Part shown: positions 8,552 through 17,468 of the stretch, in pieces
Position numbering within the stretch: the stretch's first letter is position 1
Layout of the letters: each line of letters opens with the position of its first letter
DNA from: Dietzia lutea
GTDB lineage: Bacteria; Actinomycetota; Actinomycetes; Mycobacteriales; Mycobacteriaceae
Length of the DNA: 64,000 nt
Assembly: GCF_003096075.1 (NCBI RefSeq)
Contig: NZ_CP015449.1
Coordinates: 2,845,001 to 2,909,000 of the forward strand
Reading direction: 5' to 3'
Notes under the pieces: generated by a model
Database searches by the model: none
Seen by the model: the letters and a program-made list of their open reading frames with translations, nothing else
What the model was told of the DNA's origin: nothing
Made by a program: the position numbers and the translations under genes

Positions 8552-9802
8552 ATGGAATCGGGAACGACGCCAAAGCACGTGTGGGTTATCAATCACCACG
8601 CGGTGCTGCCCTCTAAAGACGGCAGTGGGGCTCGCCACCTGAGGCTTGCCGAGCTTTTACCACGATATGGATGGACAGCCACGCTGTTGGTGGCAAGCAC
8701 CCGGCATTCTAATGGGAGTCAGGCACTGCGCGGCTGGCGGGCGAGGAAGTTGACGGTAGAAAACGGGGTCCGTGCCCTGTGGATTCGCAGTAATGCGTAC
8801 GGTTCAAGCCTCCCCCTGCGCTTTTTGGGCATGTTCACGTTCACGGCCAACCTGCTTCGCCCGAGTGCAACGCGCGGCATTCAACAACCCAACATAATTA
8901 TCGGAAGCACCGTGCACCCCATTGCGGCATGGGCCGGTTACCGACTATCACGTCGCCACAACGTGCCGTTCGTTTACGAAATCCGGGACGTTTGGCCTGA
9001 AACGCTTTTCGAATTGGGTCGACTCGGACCGAAGTCCCCAATTTCTCGCCTACTCACAGCGTTGGATAAGAAGCTAATCAGCCGGGCGGCGCTCGTCCTT
9101 TCCCCTCTACCTTATGTCGATCAGCACTTGGCCGAGATGGGCTTTCCCAACAAACCTTTTTGCTGGATCGCCAATGGGTACGACTCAACGACCGATCCGG
9201 GCGAACTACCACGGTCAGACGGCAGACCTTTCACGTTCATGTACCTTGGCGCGCACGGCCGCGCCAACGCCCTCGAAGGAGTTTTGGACGCTTTTGAGAC
9301 CGCGTGCACGAATGCTCCGGATCTCGACCTACGCCTTCGACTCGTCGGAGATGGCCCTCTAAAAGGCGAACTCAAGAATCACGCGCGCTCGCTGGCTCAC
9401 AATGAGCGGATAACTTTCGAAGACAGAATTCCGGGCTCGGAGGTAATTTGTCGCGCACGCCAGGCCGACTGTTTGATCGCAAACCTCCGGGATCTGCCCG
9501 TCTACAGGTTCGGAGTCAGCCTCAATAAGTACTTCATGTACATGGCTGCCGGCAGGCCTATTCTTTCGGCCTCGAGCGCCCCGAACAACCCCATTGCGGA
9601 AGGCGAAGCGGGTTTTGTCGTGGAGGCGTCAGATCCTAACGCTATCGCGCGAGGCATTGAATCGATGGCACGGCTGCCCCATGAAATGCGAGCTGAAATG
9701 GCGGCAAACGGCCGCAAAGAACTAGAAAGCAATTACGCGTTCGATGTGTTGGCCAGAAAACTCGCTGCGGCGCTAAACGAGTTATCTAAGACCAGGGCTT
9801 AA
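8552..9802 (+). CDS. Glycosyltransferase family 4 (WbuB-like)
   Basis: 416 residues with two GT-B Rossmann halves. The N-terminal half opens with VWVINHHAVLPSKDGSGARH, and EIRDVWPETL is the motif typical of WbuB-type GT4 enzymes. The C-terminal donor-binding half has FMYLGAHGRANALEGVLDAF, LRLVGDGPLKGELK and the FMYMAAGRPILS loop. The ATG at 8552 is preceded by GGGAGCG; 30 further in-frame codons upstream lie inside the previous gene and are less likely. It probably adds a sugar to the lipid-linked repeat unit on the cytoplasmic side. It is the only complete glycosyltransferase seen in the locus. Confidence 0.87.
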   Translation: MESGTTPKHVWVINHHAVLPSKDGSGARHLRLAELLPRYGWTATLLVASTRHSNGSQALRGWRARKLTVENGVRALWIRSNAYGSSLPLRFLGMFTFTANLLRPSATRGIQQPNIIIGSTVHPIAAWAGYRLSRRHNVPFVYEIRDVWPETLFELGRLGPKSPISRLLTALDKKLISRAALVLSPLPYVDQHLAEMGFPNKPFCWIANGYDSTTDPGELPRSDGRPFTFMYLGAHGRANALEGVLDAFETACTNAPDLDLRLRLVGDGPLKGELKNHARSLAHNERITFEDRIPGSEVICRARQADCLIANLRDLPVYRFGVSLNKYFMYMAAGRPILSASSAPNNPIAEGEAGFVVEASDPNAIARGIESMARLPHEMRAEMAANGRKELESNYAFDVLARKLAAALNELSKTRA

Positions 9803-9959
9803 CTTCATTTTGCTCTCGTCATTTGCCAAAGGACAGCAAACTTCTGCTGACGATTTCGCCTTTTGTCAAGATTCCCGATAGGGCTTGTCGATGTTTCGGG
9901 TCCGGCTTATTGAAATCGTTGTTCCGGCGTCCTGGTTCGTTGGGCTCTTCCCAGTTGGC
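9803..9959. other. Gap between the polysaccharide arm and the IS block
   Basis: No gene seen. This strip follows the glycosyltransferase stop and ends where similarity to IS21 sequence begins. The broken end of the older IS21 relic falls near 9960, so the original locus was probably cut here. Confidence 0.4.
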
Positions 9960-10147
9960 GGCGATGGTCCACGATGCCCTCCGGATCGACACCGGCACGC
10001 ACAACATGCGCGAGCACGCCGCCGCGAATCAGTAAGTAGATACCGGCAGGGGTCGGCGGCACCGACAGACGCGATCACCGGCGACAACGGCAATACCGCT
10101 GCCCCTTAAACGCATTATCCGGTGGCCCCCAAGCCTCCAAATACTCA
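9960..10147 (+). mobile_element. Relic of an IS21 element end (istB 3' tail and terminal repeats)
   Basis: This is a diverged copy of the reverse complement of about 14244-14430. It encodes the last residues of IstB (RIDTGTHNMREHAAANQ against WIDTGTHNMREHAAAHQ in the intact element). It then has the same non-coding end with GATCACCGGC, CAATACCGCTG, ATCCGGTGGCCCCCAA and CTCCAAATACTCA. The outer end is at 10147. The rest of the element is gone. It shows that this IS family entered the locus more than once. Confidence 0.8.
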
Positions 10148-10319
10148 TCAGACACTGCTTGGCGGCCGCTTCGGCCATCGTGATCGCCTGGTCACGGATG
10201 GGCGGGCAGGCTCAGGCTCGTGGTCGCGGCACTGATGGCGGCTTCGGCGGCCGCGTCAGTGGGCGCGGTCATCGCTGGTTGGGTCTTGGCGCTCACTGCG
10301 ATGGCCTCCTCAAGCTGGC

Positions 10320-10743
10320 GCCCGCTTGTGGTCAGGAGTTGGTCCTATCTACTCAAGGACGAGATGCCCACGATCCCGGATGGGCTCATCACCTCGCAGA
10401 CTGTGGGCAACGTGATCGCGGTACCCGAGGACGCCCCGGTGCCTCCGCCCATTCTGGGAGGCCGCTATGCCGATGGCACAGGCTAGGTAGGTTTTCCCGC
10501 CGCCGGTCGGTGAGAGGACCAGCAGGTGGGTGGGGTGTTGCCGCCAGTGGTGTCCGGCGTAGCGTTTCATCCGTACCAGGGTGATCCCGCGTCCGTCCTG
10601 GTAGTTGATCTCGGCGATCGAGGCCTGCGGGATCGGGAGCTTGGCGGCGCGGATGAGCTTGTCGATCCGGTGGGCTTGGCGCTGGTCTAGGGCGTCGTCG
10701 ACGGCAGTGAGGAAGATCTGCTCTGGGGTGAGCTCGCCTTGGC
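10320..10743 (-). pseudogene. istB: istB of the older IS21 element, middle part
   Basis: The minus frame encodes an IstB ATPase segment: LTPEQIFLTAVDDALDQRQA, then KLIRAAKLPIPQASIAEINY and the Walker A region LSPTGGGKTYLACAIGIAA. After about 10450 the frame is lost (SQNGRRHRGVLGYRDHV) and Walker B and the C-terminus are not readable. The 5' part lies beyond the younger element, at 13089-13185. Joining the two across the 7-bp duplication leaves a frame mismatch, so the gene was already broken or decayed further afterwards. Confidence 0.75.
10737..10743. repeat. Target site duplication, left copy (CCTTGGC)
   Basis: The seven bases CCTTGGC directly precede the left end of the IS21 element and recur immediately after its right end at 13089-13095. 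An exact duplication of this size fits IS21 family insertion and indicates a fairly recent event. Confidence 0.88.
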
Positions 10744-10916
10744 TGTCCGCGTACACCTTGATACGTCGGTTTGGGGACAGGTTCATATGTAGGTCGATGT
10801 TCGGTGTTCCGTAGTTGTTCGCCGAGGTGGGTGGGCCACCCTTGGAGTCGTCTTCCGGCAAGTTGACGATTTCCGAAGGGTGGCCCACCCCCATGATCCT
10901 GGATCAGGAGTCCTGG

Positions 10917-12254
10917 ATGAATATCCGACGTTTCAAACAGCTGCATGCCACCGGCATGACGTACGCCGAGATCGGTCGCGAGTGCGGCTGTGACTGGCGC
11001 ACGGTACGCAAGTACCTGGCCGAGGATTCCCCGACGGCGCCCCCGTCGGCGCCCTCGCGCAAGGGCACGCAGAAGGTGGCCATCACCGAGGTAATCGCAG
11101 CGCTGATCGATGCGATGCTGCGAGCCTGCATCGACCTCAAGGCCACCGTGATCTGCGAGCGTCTCGCCGACGAGCACGACGTGCATGTGCACTATCAGCG
11201 GGTCAAAACCTACTGCCGCTCCCGCCGCCCTCAGATCCGCGCCGAGCTCGGCCTCGACGAACCCGGAGCGGGGAGTCTGCACCGGCGCATTGCCACCCTG
11301 CCCGGGGCTCAGGCCCAGGTCGACTGGGGCGATGAGGGGGACCTGCTGGGCACCGGCGTGCGCGTCTACTCGTTCCACATGACGCTGTCGTACTCGCGAG
11401 ATCCGTTCTGCTGCTTCGTGACCTCGATGGATGCCGCGACGTTCTTCGACTGCCACCGGCGGGCCTTCGACCACTTCAGCGGAGTCCCGGCAGCGATCGT
11501 CTACGACCGCCTCAAGACCGTGGTGCGCCGCCACGTGGCCCCGGGCAAGGCAGTCCCGGTCACCGCCGCAGCCACCGCGTTCGCCGGCCACTACGGGTAC
11601 GACATCGATGTGTTGGCCGCCTACCGGCCCACCGGCAAGGGCCGGGTGGAGCGGCAGGTCGATATCGTGCGTGACCACGTCGTGGCCGGTCGCCGGTTCC
11701 GCTCGGTCGGCGATGCCGATGCCGCGTTCGCCCGGTGGGTGAAGATCCGCCGCGGCCAAGTCCATCGCACGCACGGGCAAGTCATCGCCGAGGCCGCCGC
11801 AACCGATCACGCCGCACTGGGCCCGCTTCCGGCTACGGAGTACGAGATCTTCGATGAGCACGTGCGCACGGTGGGCAAGGACTGTCTGATCTCGTTCGAG
11901 TCCGACCACTACTCGGTTCCTGCCTCCCAGGTGACGGCGAGGCAGAAGGTCCTGGTCCGCGCCACAGCCAACCGCATCACAGTCTGCCGCCTGGAGGACC
12001 CCGCCCAGGAGCTGGCGGTCCATCGGCGTGGCGGCCGGTCCCACGAGTGGATCATCGACCCCACCCACTGGGACGGCCTGCCCGACGGGGCCGGCCGCGC
12101 CGTCTGTCACACCGAGCCCGACCGGGCCGGGGCATCTGCCAGGCCGGAGGAATCGTCCTCGGTGCTGGCGCACTATCTGGCCTCGATGGACCCGGTTCCC
12201 GATATCCGGCGGCCGTTGGCGTCCTACGAGCTGATGGCGAGTGAGGCGTCGTGA
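10917..12254 (+). CDS. istA: IS21 transposase IstA
   Basis: 445 residues. An N-terminal helix-turn-helix (MTYAEIGRECGCDWRTVRKY) is followed by the DDE integrase core: QVDWGDEG holds the first Asp, AIVYDRLKTVV the second and GKGRVERQVD the Glu. A C-terminal beta segment (FESDHYSVPASQV) is typical of IstA. The ATG at 10917 is chosen because AGGAG lies six bases upstream; an in-frame ATG at 10893 lacks such a site. The protein catalyses strand transfer and works with the ATPase IstB, whose gene overlaps by four bases. Confidence 0.92.
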   Translation: MNIRRFKQLHATGMTYAEIGRECGCDWRTVRKYLAEDSPTAPPSAPSRKGTQKVAITEVIAALIDAMLRACIDLKATVICERLADEHDVHVHYQRVKTYCRSRRPQIRAELGLDEPGAGSLHRRIATLPGAQAQVDWGDEGDLLGTGVRVYSFHMTLSYSRDPFCCFVTSMDAATFFDCHRRAFDHFSGVPAAIVYDRLKTVVRRHVAPGKAVPVTAAATAFAGHYGYDIDVLAAYRPTGKGRVERQVDIVRDHVVAGRRFRSVGDADAAFARWVKIRRGQVHRTHGQVIAEAAATDHAALGPLPATEYEIFDEHVRTVGKDCLISFESDHYSVPASQVTARQKVLVRATANRITVCRLEDPAQELAVHRRGGRSHEWIIDPTHWDGLPDGAGRAVCHTEPDRAGASARPEESSSVLAHYLASMDPVPDIRRPLASYELMASEAS

Positions 12255-13024
12255 GCGAGTTCGTCATCAGTCGGATCACTGCCGCCGCGCAGCGGCTCAA
12301 GCTGCCGCACATGGCCGCCAGCGCCGCTGACGCCGCGACCCGAGCCGAGCAGTCGCAACTGGGCTACCTGGACTTTCTCGACCAGCTGCTCGAGGAGGAG
12401 GTCACCCACCGGGAGTCGGGCCGGTTCCGCAACGCGCTCAAGCTCTCCGGGCTGCCTCACCACAAGACCTTGGAAGACTTCGACTTCGCGTTCCAACCTG
12501 GCGTCGATGCCAGGCGCTTGAAGGATCTCGCGGCGATGGAGTTCGTCGAACGCAAAGCCAACATCGCTCTGCTCGGCCCGCCCGGCGTGGGCAAGACCCA
12601 CATCGCCGTGGCACTGGCAGTGACTGCATGCCGGGCCGGTCACTCGATCTACTACACCACCCTCGACGACCTGGTCCGCAAGCTGCGCAAGGCCGACAGC
12701 CTCGGCACCCTGCCCAAGCAACTCTCCAGCCTGGCCCGACCGTCACTGCTGGTCATTGACGAAGTCGGCTATCTCCCACTCAACCGCGCAGAGGCCAACA
12801 TGTTCTTCCAGCTGGTCTCACGCCGCTACGAGAAGGGCTCGACGATCATCACCAGCAACAAAACCTTCGCCGAATGGGGCACTGTCCTGGGAGACGAGGT
12901 CCTGGCCACCGCCATCCTGGACCGGTTCCTGCACCACTGCGAGGTCATCGCCATCAACGGTCCGTCCTACCGGCTCAAAGACCGGGCAGACCTTGTCAGC
13001 ACCGCCGAAGAACCGGCACCATAA
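12251..13024 (+). CDS. istB: IS21 helper ATPase IstB
   Basis: 257 residues, AAA+ ATPase related to DnaC. Walker A is LLGPPGVGKTH at about residue 110 and Walker B is LLVIDEVGYLPL, followed by the sensor strand STIITSNKTFAEW. Family members assemble on target DNA and license IstA for transposition. The GTG start overlaps the istA stop, so the pair is probably translationally coupled. No defects seen. Confidence 0.92.
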   Translation: MSEFVISRITAAAQRLKLPHMAASAADAATRAEQSQLGYLDFLDQLLEEEVTHRESGRFRNALKLSGLPHHKTLEDFDFAFQPGVDARRLKDLAAMEFVERKANIALLGPPGVGKTHIAVALAVTACRAGHSIYYTTLDDLVRKLRKADSLGTLPKQLSSLARPSLLVIDEVGYLPLNRAEANMFFQLVSRRYEKGSTIITSNKTFAEWGTVLGDEVLATAILDRFLHHCEVIAINGPSYRLKDRADLVSTAEEPAP

Positions 13025-13088
13025 ACCCCAGCCGGACACCGACACGTGAGCTTGTACGCCGCACGACACGTCACCCTGTACGCGGACA

Positions 13089-13185
13089 CCTTGGCCTCAT
13101 CGCTAATGAGCTCCTCGAACCGGGTGGCCACGTGCGTGATGCGCAGGCTGCGGAACTTCTGGTGATCGATCTCGGTGAGCATCAC
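13089..13185 (-). pseudogene. istB: istB of the older IS21 element, 5' part
   Basis: Begins at an ATG overlapping the end of the older istA (codons for MMLTEIDHQKFRSLRITHVA, then TRFEELISDEA), an ordinary IstB N-terminus. It breaks off after about 32 residues exactly where the younger element with TGTCCGCGTACA ends begins. The continuation is at 10320-10743. Confidence 0.78.
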
Positions 13186-14243
13186 GCCTCACCGCCGGCA
13201 CGGCCGCGCGCATAGTGATCAGCCGAGCGGACTTGGATCGCGCCGTCGTTTCGGGCCCCGGCCGGTGGTGCGGGTTTTCGTGTGGCCGCCGCTGGCACCA
13301 CAGGCCGGGGCGCCTTGCCGTCGGAGTCGATGGTGGCCATGACGCGTTTGAGCACGCTGTAACTACCGGCGCCGTTCTGGTTGAGGAGCACTTGGCAGGC
13401 CGCCTCGAGCCGCTGGCGACTGCGCTTGCCCAGGGTCTCGAGGATGTTCTGGCAGTCCAGATATCCTTGCGCCTCGATCACGTGACGATCTAGCATCTGG
13501 GCGATCACCTGCTCGGTGGCGGGGCCGAACCCGCGAGCACGATCGGTGAACCACTTCCGTGACCAGAGCCAGTCGATGCCCTGATGCGCCTTTGGGGCGT
13601 GGGCGAGCACCGTGGAGTACTGGCCTTTGCGGCCGTGGCGCCTGGGGTGCTCGCAGACGACCTGATCGCCATCGAAGATCGTCACCGACTGCGCGGTCAA
13701 CCGGACTCGCAGCAGCTGACCGGCGAAGGTGTACGGCACCGAGTAGTACTGCGAATCGCAGGACACGTTATAGTTCCGTCCCATCTTGAGCTGTTTCCAC
13801 TCCACCGTGGCGAACCCATCGTCAGGCAGGGCGCCCAGCAGCGGTGCTTCGTCGGATTCGAACAGCTCCCACCGAGTCGTCCCGTCAGCCCGGCGGATCG
13901 CGGTGTTGATTTCCGCGACTCGCTCGGTAATCGCGGCGTTTAGGGCCTCGAAGGTGGTCCAGACCTCTTCGGCGAGGTAGCCGATGACGCGCTTGTTGAT
14001 CACTTCCACGGCCGATTCCACGGCCGCCTTGTCGCGGGGTTTGTGCACCCGAGCCGGCACGCTCGCCGTGCCGTAGTGATCGGCTAATTGCTGGTAGCGG
14101 ACGTTGACCGCCCGGGCCGCCTCTCCCTTCTTCTGCCGATGAGTGGCGGTCGTCGGATTGTCGGGCACCACCATCTGCGGAACCCCGCCGTAGAACAAGA
14201 AAGCCGCCACGTGGGCATCGATCCAGGTCGGCGACTTCATATC
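13182..14243 (-). pseudogene. istA: istA of the older IS21 element, 3' part
   Basis: From the junction the frame reads DMKSPTWIDAHVAAFLFYGG, VPQMVVPDN (second Asp of the DDE core), HKPRDKAAVESAVEVINK (catalytic Glu) and the C-terminal CDSQYYSVPYTF beta segment, ending in RAGGEA. The first half of the gene is at 16829-17371. The apparent start further upstream (14573) lies inside the inserted element, so that N-terminal extension is artefactual. Gene interrupted, hence inactive. Confidence 0.85.
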
Positions 14244-14254
14244 TGAGTATTTGG

Positions 14255-14350
14255 AGGGTTGGGGGCCACCGGATATTGCGTTCGGGGGCCAGCAGTATTG
14301 CCGTTGGGGGCCGGTGATCGCGACTGTCGGGGCCACCGGCCCCCCGCCGG
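14255..14350. repeat. Left multiple terminal repeats of the IS21 element
   Basis: Four spaced copies of a GGGG(G)CC(A/G) unit follow each other, three of them running into A/C-rich words such as CACCGGATATTGCG, CAGCAGTATTGCCG and CGGTGATCGCG. The right end (about 16715-16818) carries the same units in inverted orientation. Multiple internal terminal repeats of this kind are characteristic transposase binding sites of IS21 elements. Confidence 0.7.
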
Positions 14351-14358
14351 GGTTTTCG

Positions 14359-15105
14359 CTACTGGTGCGCTGCGGCGTGCTCGCGCATGTTGTGGGTGCC
14401 GGTGTCGATCCAGATGGCGCTGTGGACGATGCGGTCCATGATCGCGTCGGCGTGGACCCCGGAGCCGAGCCGCTGGTGCCAGTCCTTCTTCGCGTACTGG
14501 GTGCAGAAGACGGTGGAGCCGGTGTCGTAGCGGCGCTCGAGCAGTTCGAGCAGCATGCTGCGCATCGCCTCATCGGGGTGGTCGAGGAGCCATTCGTCGA
14601 TGACCAGCAGCGAGAAGGCGGCGTACTTCTTCAGGAACTTCGTCTGCCCCTGCGGTCGGTCTTTCGCCAGCGCCCAGACCTCTTCCAGGTCGGGCATCCG
14701 GATGTAGTGCGCCCGGTACCGGTGGGTGCAGGCCTGCTTGGCCAGGGCGCATCCGAGGTAGGACTTGCCCGAGCCGGTGAACCCCTGGAACACGACGTTC
14801 TGCTGGCGATCGATGAATGAGCAGGTGGCCAGCTGGGCGAGCACGGCCCGGTTCAGGCCGCGCTCGCCGATCAGGTCCACTCGCCGCAGGTCAGCGCTCG
14901 GGTACCGAAGGCCTGCTCGCCGGATCAGGCCGTCGACTTTGGAGTGGTTGAAGCTCTCGTGGGCGTGGTCGACGACCAGCTGCAGCCGCTCATGGAAGCT
15001 CATCCCGAGAACGTGGTCCTCGTGTTGGGCCTCGATAGCCTCCAGCAGGGGCTGGGCGCCCATCTCGCGGAGCTTGCGTTTGGTCTCGATATCGATGGCG
15101 CTCAT
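14359..15105 (-). CDS. istB: IS21 helper ATPase IstB (second element)
   Basis: 248 residues. Walker A is FQGFTGSGKSYLGCALA, Walker B LLVIDEWLLD, and the C-terminus is SAIWIDTGTHNMREHAAAHQ. The ATG overlaps the istA stop by four bases. It acts as the target-DNA-binding ATPase partner of IstA. The distinctive C-terminal string recurs as a relic at 9960-10035, identifying the same subfamily there. No defects seen. Confidence 0.92.
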   Translation of the reverse strand: MSAIDIETKRKLREMGAQPLLEAIEAQHEDHVLGMSFHERLQLVVDHAHESFNHSKVDGLIRRAGLRYPSADLRRVDLIGERGLNRAVLAQLATCSFIDRQQNVVFQGFTGSGKSYLGCALAKQACTHRYRAHYIRMPDLEEVWALAKDRPQGQTKFLKKYAAFSLLVIDEWLLDHPDEAMRSMLLELLERRYDTGSTVFCTQYAKKDWHQRLGSGVHADAIMDRIVHSAIWIDTGTHNMREHAAAHQ

Positions 15106-16667
15106 CGCGTGCCTCCGGCGTAGTAGTCGGCGCCGCGCACGTAGCCGCCGACCTCAGCGGGTGCTTCTTGTGCTGGTCGCAGGGCCGCGGTCTTGTCCTG
15201 ACCGGTGACCAGGATCGGTTGGATGTGCGCGTACCGGGGCGAGCGCACCGGGCCGGTCAGCGCCAGGGCGCACGCGGCTTCGACCCGCTCGGCCGAGAAA
15301 CGGCGAGAAAGGCGCAGTACCGCCAGGGCGGCGTCGAGACCTTGTTCGTCGACCGGGACGGCTTCGAAGATCCGGTTGACCACGATCACCGCCGCCGGCC
15401 CCACCCGCTCGGCCCACTGGCGTACCCGCGGCGCATCCCACGGCTGGTACCGCTCGCCAGCTGGCAGGTCGGCGTCGTTGGTGCGGTACTGGCCCGAGGC
15501 GCTCTCCGGCAGCAGCAGGTGGGAGGAGAGGCGCTCGGTGCCGCGATAGATCTCCAGCGTTCGGGCGGTGATCCGAACGTCGACCTTCGTGCCGATATGC
15601 GCCAGTGGGGCCGAGTAGAAGTTGCGCTCGACCACCACGTGCCCGTTGCGGCCCACGCGGCGGCCGTAGAGCCACCGGCTGATCTCGTACGCCACCGCCG
15701 GCAGCGGCGTCAGCAGCGGCTGCTCCTCCGCGGTGAACACGCCGAGTCTTGAGCCGGGGCGTTTCTGGAAGGGCTCGCGGTTGTAGGCATCCATCCGCTC
15801 ACCGATCACCGCAGCCAGCTCGGGCAGCGAGGCGAACTTCCGGTCCCGCAGTCCGGCGATCACCCACGTCGCCACATGCAAAACGGTGTTCTCGGCCCCA
15901 GATTTGTCCTTGGGGCGCCGGATACGCCCTGGTAAAACGGCTGCGGAGTAGTGAGCGGCCATCTCCCGGTACGCGTCGTTCAAGACGATCTCCCCGTCGC
16001 GGGGGTGCTTGACCACCCCGGTTTTGAGGTTGTCGCACACGATCCGCGGTACCGAGCCACCGAAGTTCTCGAACATCGCCACGTGCGCCCGCAGCCACGC
16101 GTCCTGCTGCATATCGGTCGCCGGATAGACGAACGCGTACCGGCTGAACGGCAGGCACCCAACGAACAGGTACACCTTCGTCGCCGTGCCGGTGACCGGG
16201 TCGGTCAGCTCCATCGTCGGACCGGACCAGTCGACCTCGACCGTCTGGGCGGCCTTGTGGCCAACCCGCGAAGCGGCGCCGGTGACCATCACGTGCCGCT
16301 GGTAGGTCTTGCACCACCGGTCATATCCCATCGCCGGTGCCTTCGAGGCGCTGCACTGGTCGGTGTACTCGCTGTGCAGGAGCTTCAGCGTGACCCCGAC
16401 CCGCGCCATCTCCCGGTGAACCTGCTCCCAGTCCGGCTGGGCGAACACGCTCTCGTGCTCCCCGCGGCCCGGGAACAGGCGGGCGTACACCTGCTCATCA
16501 GTCAGCTCGGCGACGTCGTCCCAGCTCGTCTCGGTCGCATCGGCGGCCTCCAGCACCGCCGTGATGCTCTTGCGGGACATGCCCTGCGAGGCGGCGATCG
16601 CCCGCCCGGACAGTCCCTCGGAGCGAAGCTGCAACACAAGCTTCGCCCTGATCTTCCGTACAGTCAC
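15102..16667 (-). CDS. istA: IS21 transposase IstA (second element)
   Basis: 521 residues. The N-terminal helix-turn-helix is LRSEGLSGRAIAASQGMSRK. DDE core: QTVEVDWSGP (first Asp), RIVCDNLKTGVV (second Asp), KDKSGAENTVLH (Glu). The C-terminal part VVVERNFYSAPL is the IstA beta segment. The GTG start at 16667 is preceded by GGAAGGAGC. It differs strongly from the other two IstA proteins here, so the block holds at least two IS21 subgroups. Confidence 0.92.
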   Translation of the reverse strand: MTVRKIRAKLVLQLRSEGLSGRAIAASQGMSRKSITAVLEAADATETSWDDVAELTDEQVYARLFPGRGEHESVFAQPDWEQVHREMARVGVTLKLLHSEYTDQCSASKAPAMGYDRWCKTYQRHVMVTGAASRVGHKAAQTVEVDWSGPTMELTDPVTGTATKVYLFVGCLPFSRYAFVYPATDMQQDAWLRAHVAMFENFGGSVPRIVCDNLKTGVVKHPRDGEIVLNDAYREMAAHYSAAVLPGRIRRPKDKSGAENTVLHVATWVIAGLRDRKFASLPELAAVIGERMDAYNREPFQKRPGSRLGVFTAEEQPLLTPLPAVAYEISRWLYGRRVGRNGHVVVERNFYSAPLAHIGTKVDVRITARTLEIYRGTERLSSHLLLPESASGQYRTNDADLPAGERYQPWDAPRVRQWAERVGPAAVIVVNRIFEAVPVDEQGLDAALAVLRLSRRFSAERVEAACALALTGPVRSPRYAHIQPILVTGQDKTAALRPAQEAPAEVGGYVRGADYYAGGTR

Positions 16668-16828
16668 GGATTGCTCCTTCCGCCACGTGCCCTCTACACG
16701 CGGCGGAAGGAGCCTAAGGACCGGTGGCCCCCACGGACGCTACTGCTGGCCCCCAAGCGCAATATCCACGTTTCCGGCCACTGGCCCTCGAAGGCAATAG
16801 CGATGGCCCCCAGTGAGACGAATATTCA

Positions 16829-17371
16829 TATCCGTGAAGCCGCGGCAGAACACCGCACCGGAGTACGGCAGCACCGCCACGAACAAGTACAGCCTGGTGA
16901 CCTGACCAGTGACCGCGTCGAGAACGTCGAGGGTGTCGCCGGCCCAGTCGACCAGCATCGTTCTGCCGGGTGCGTGATGCAGCGTGGCCACGACGTCCTT
17001 GATGCGGGCATGCGCGGCGAACAGGGCGCAGTACTGCGAGTACCCGTACTTCTTGCCCGCCCCGGCGGGGTCGGCCAGGTACTTGCCCCAGGCCTGTTGG
17101 ATGGCGAAGTGCCGGTTGAACTTCATCGACGCCAGAACCCGATCAAAAGCTGGTTTGGCGAATCCTCCGAGATGCGCTTGCGTCCGTCGGGAAACATCCC
17201 GGCGATCTCGGCCGGGTTCATCGACGCCGCCTGCCCTGCGGTGATGCCGTACGCGGTGATCGTCTTCTTCACCGCCGCGATCTCCCGCCGCGAGCACCCG
17301 ACGGCGGCGACGATTTCGCTGTAGCTATGCCCGGCCAGCGCCAACATCATGATGGCGTGGTAGTCGGCCAT
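16829..17371 (-). pseudogene. istA: istA of the older IS21 element, 5' part, frameshifted
   Basis: Starts MADYHAIMMLALAGHSYSEI, with a helix-turn-helix VAAVGCSRREIAAVKK. At FPDGRKRISE (near 17168) the frame shifts: the continuation FAKPAFDRVLASMKFNRHFA is in another frame, consistent with loss of one base. It then runs through MLVDWAGDTLDV (first Asp of the DDE core) to AVFCRGFTD, where the TATC-flanked element begins. GAGGAGG stands upstream of the ATG. The other half is at 13182-14243. Confidence 0.8.
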
Positions 17372-17468
17372 TCAGCCTCCTCAAATAGGAAAAGACGGCG
17401 CGGTCGCGCCGCCTCACCTCGAGCAGACCATCCTGAGCAGTACCGAGTCCCCGGAATCGAAGTACCGG

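Larger units (their letters stand above)
10744..13088 (+). mobile_element. Complete IS21-family element (2345 bp)
   Basis: Both ends carry the inverted repeat TGTCCGCGTACA (10744-10755; reverse complement at 13077-13088), continuing imperfectly inward. It is flanked by a 7-bp duplication CCTTGGC. Inside are intact istA and istB with the usual GTGA overlap. It sits in the opposite orientation to its host, inside the istB gene of the older element. A second inverted repeat (10828-10841 against 10875-10889, core GGGTGGGCCACCCTT) lies between the left end and istA and may be a transposase or regulatory site. All parts look functional. Confidence 0.9.
14244..16828 (-). mobile_element. Complete IS21-family element (2585 bp) inserted in the older istA
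   Basis: Ends are TGAGTATTTGGAGGGTTGGG on the left and, on the opposite strand, TGAATATTCGTCTCACTGGG on the right, both leading into GGGGCCA. TATC is duplicated on both sides (14240-14243, 16829-16832). An 8-bp reading (TTCATATC) is also possible because the right end itself finishes in TTCA. Removing the element restores the in-frame host sequence G-F-T-D-M-K-S-P-T-W. It contains intact istA and istB and arrays of GGGGGCCA-type repeats at each end. It differs clearly from the 10744-13088 element. Confidence 0.9.
10148..17395 (-). mobile_element. Older IS21-family element, interrupted by two younger IS21 elements
   Basis: Four minus-strand pieces belong to one element, in order: istA 5' part (17371-16829), istA 3' part (14243-13182), istB 5' part (13185-13089) and istB middle part (10743 to about 10320). 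Removing the two inserted elements with one copy of each target duplication leaves about 2.3 kb, the normal size of an IS21 element. The istA start has GAGGAGG upstream. The terminal repeats were not resolved, so the outer limits are approximate. At least two frameshifts make it inactive. Confidence 0.75.

Noticed and set aside
10389-12173. 594-residue open frame on the minus strand
   Set aside because: It runs antisense through istA, with composition typical of a high-GC shadow. Only the IstB-like part in a different frame is real.
14359-14573. N-terminal extension of the older istA up to 14573
   Set aside because: This part lies inside the younger IS21 element beyond the TATC junction; the real first half of istA is at 16829-17371.
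15951-17324. 457-residue + strand frame across the IS end
   Set aside because: Antisense to istA and crosses an element boundary with target duplication, so it cannot be an evolved gene.
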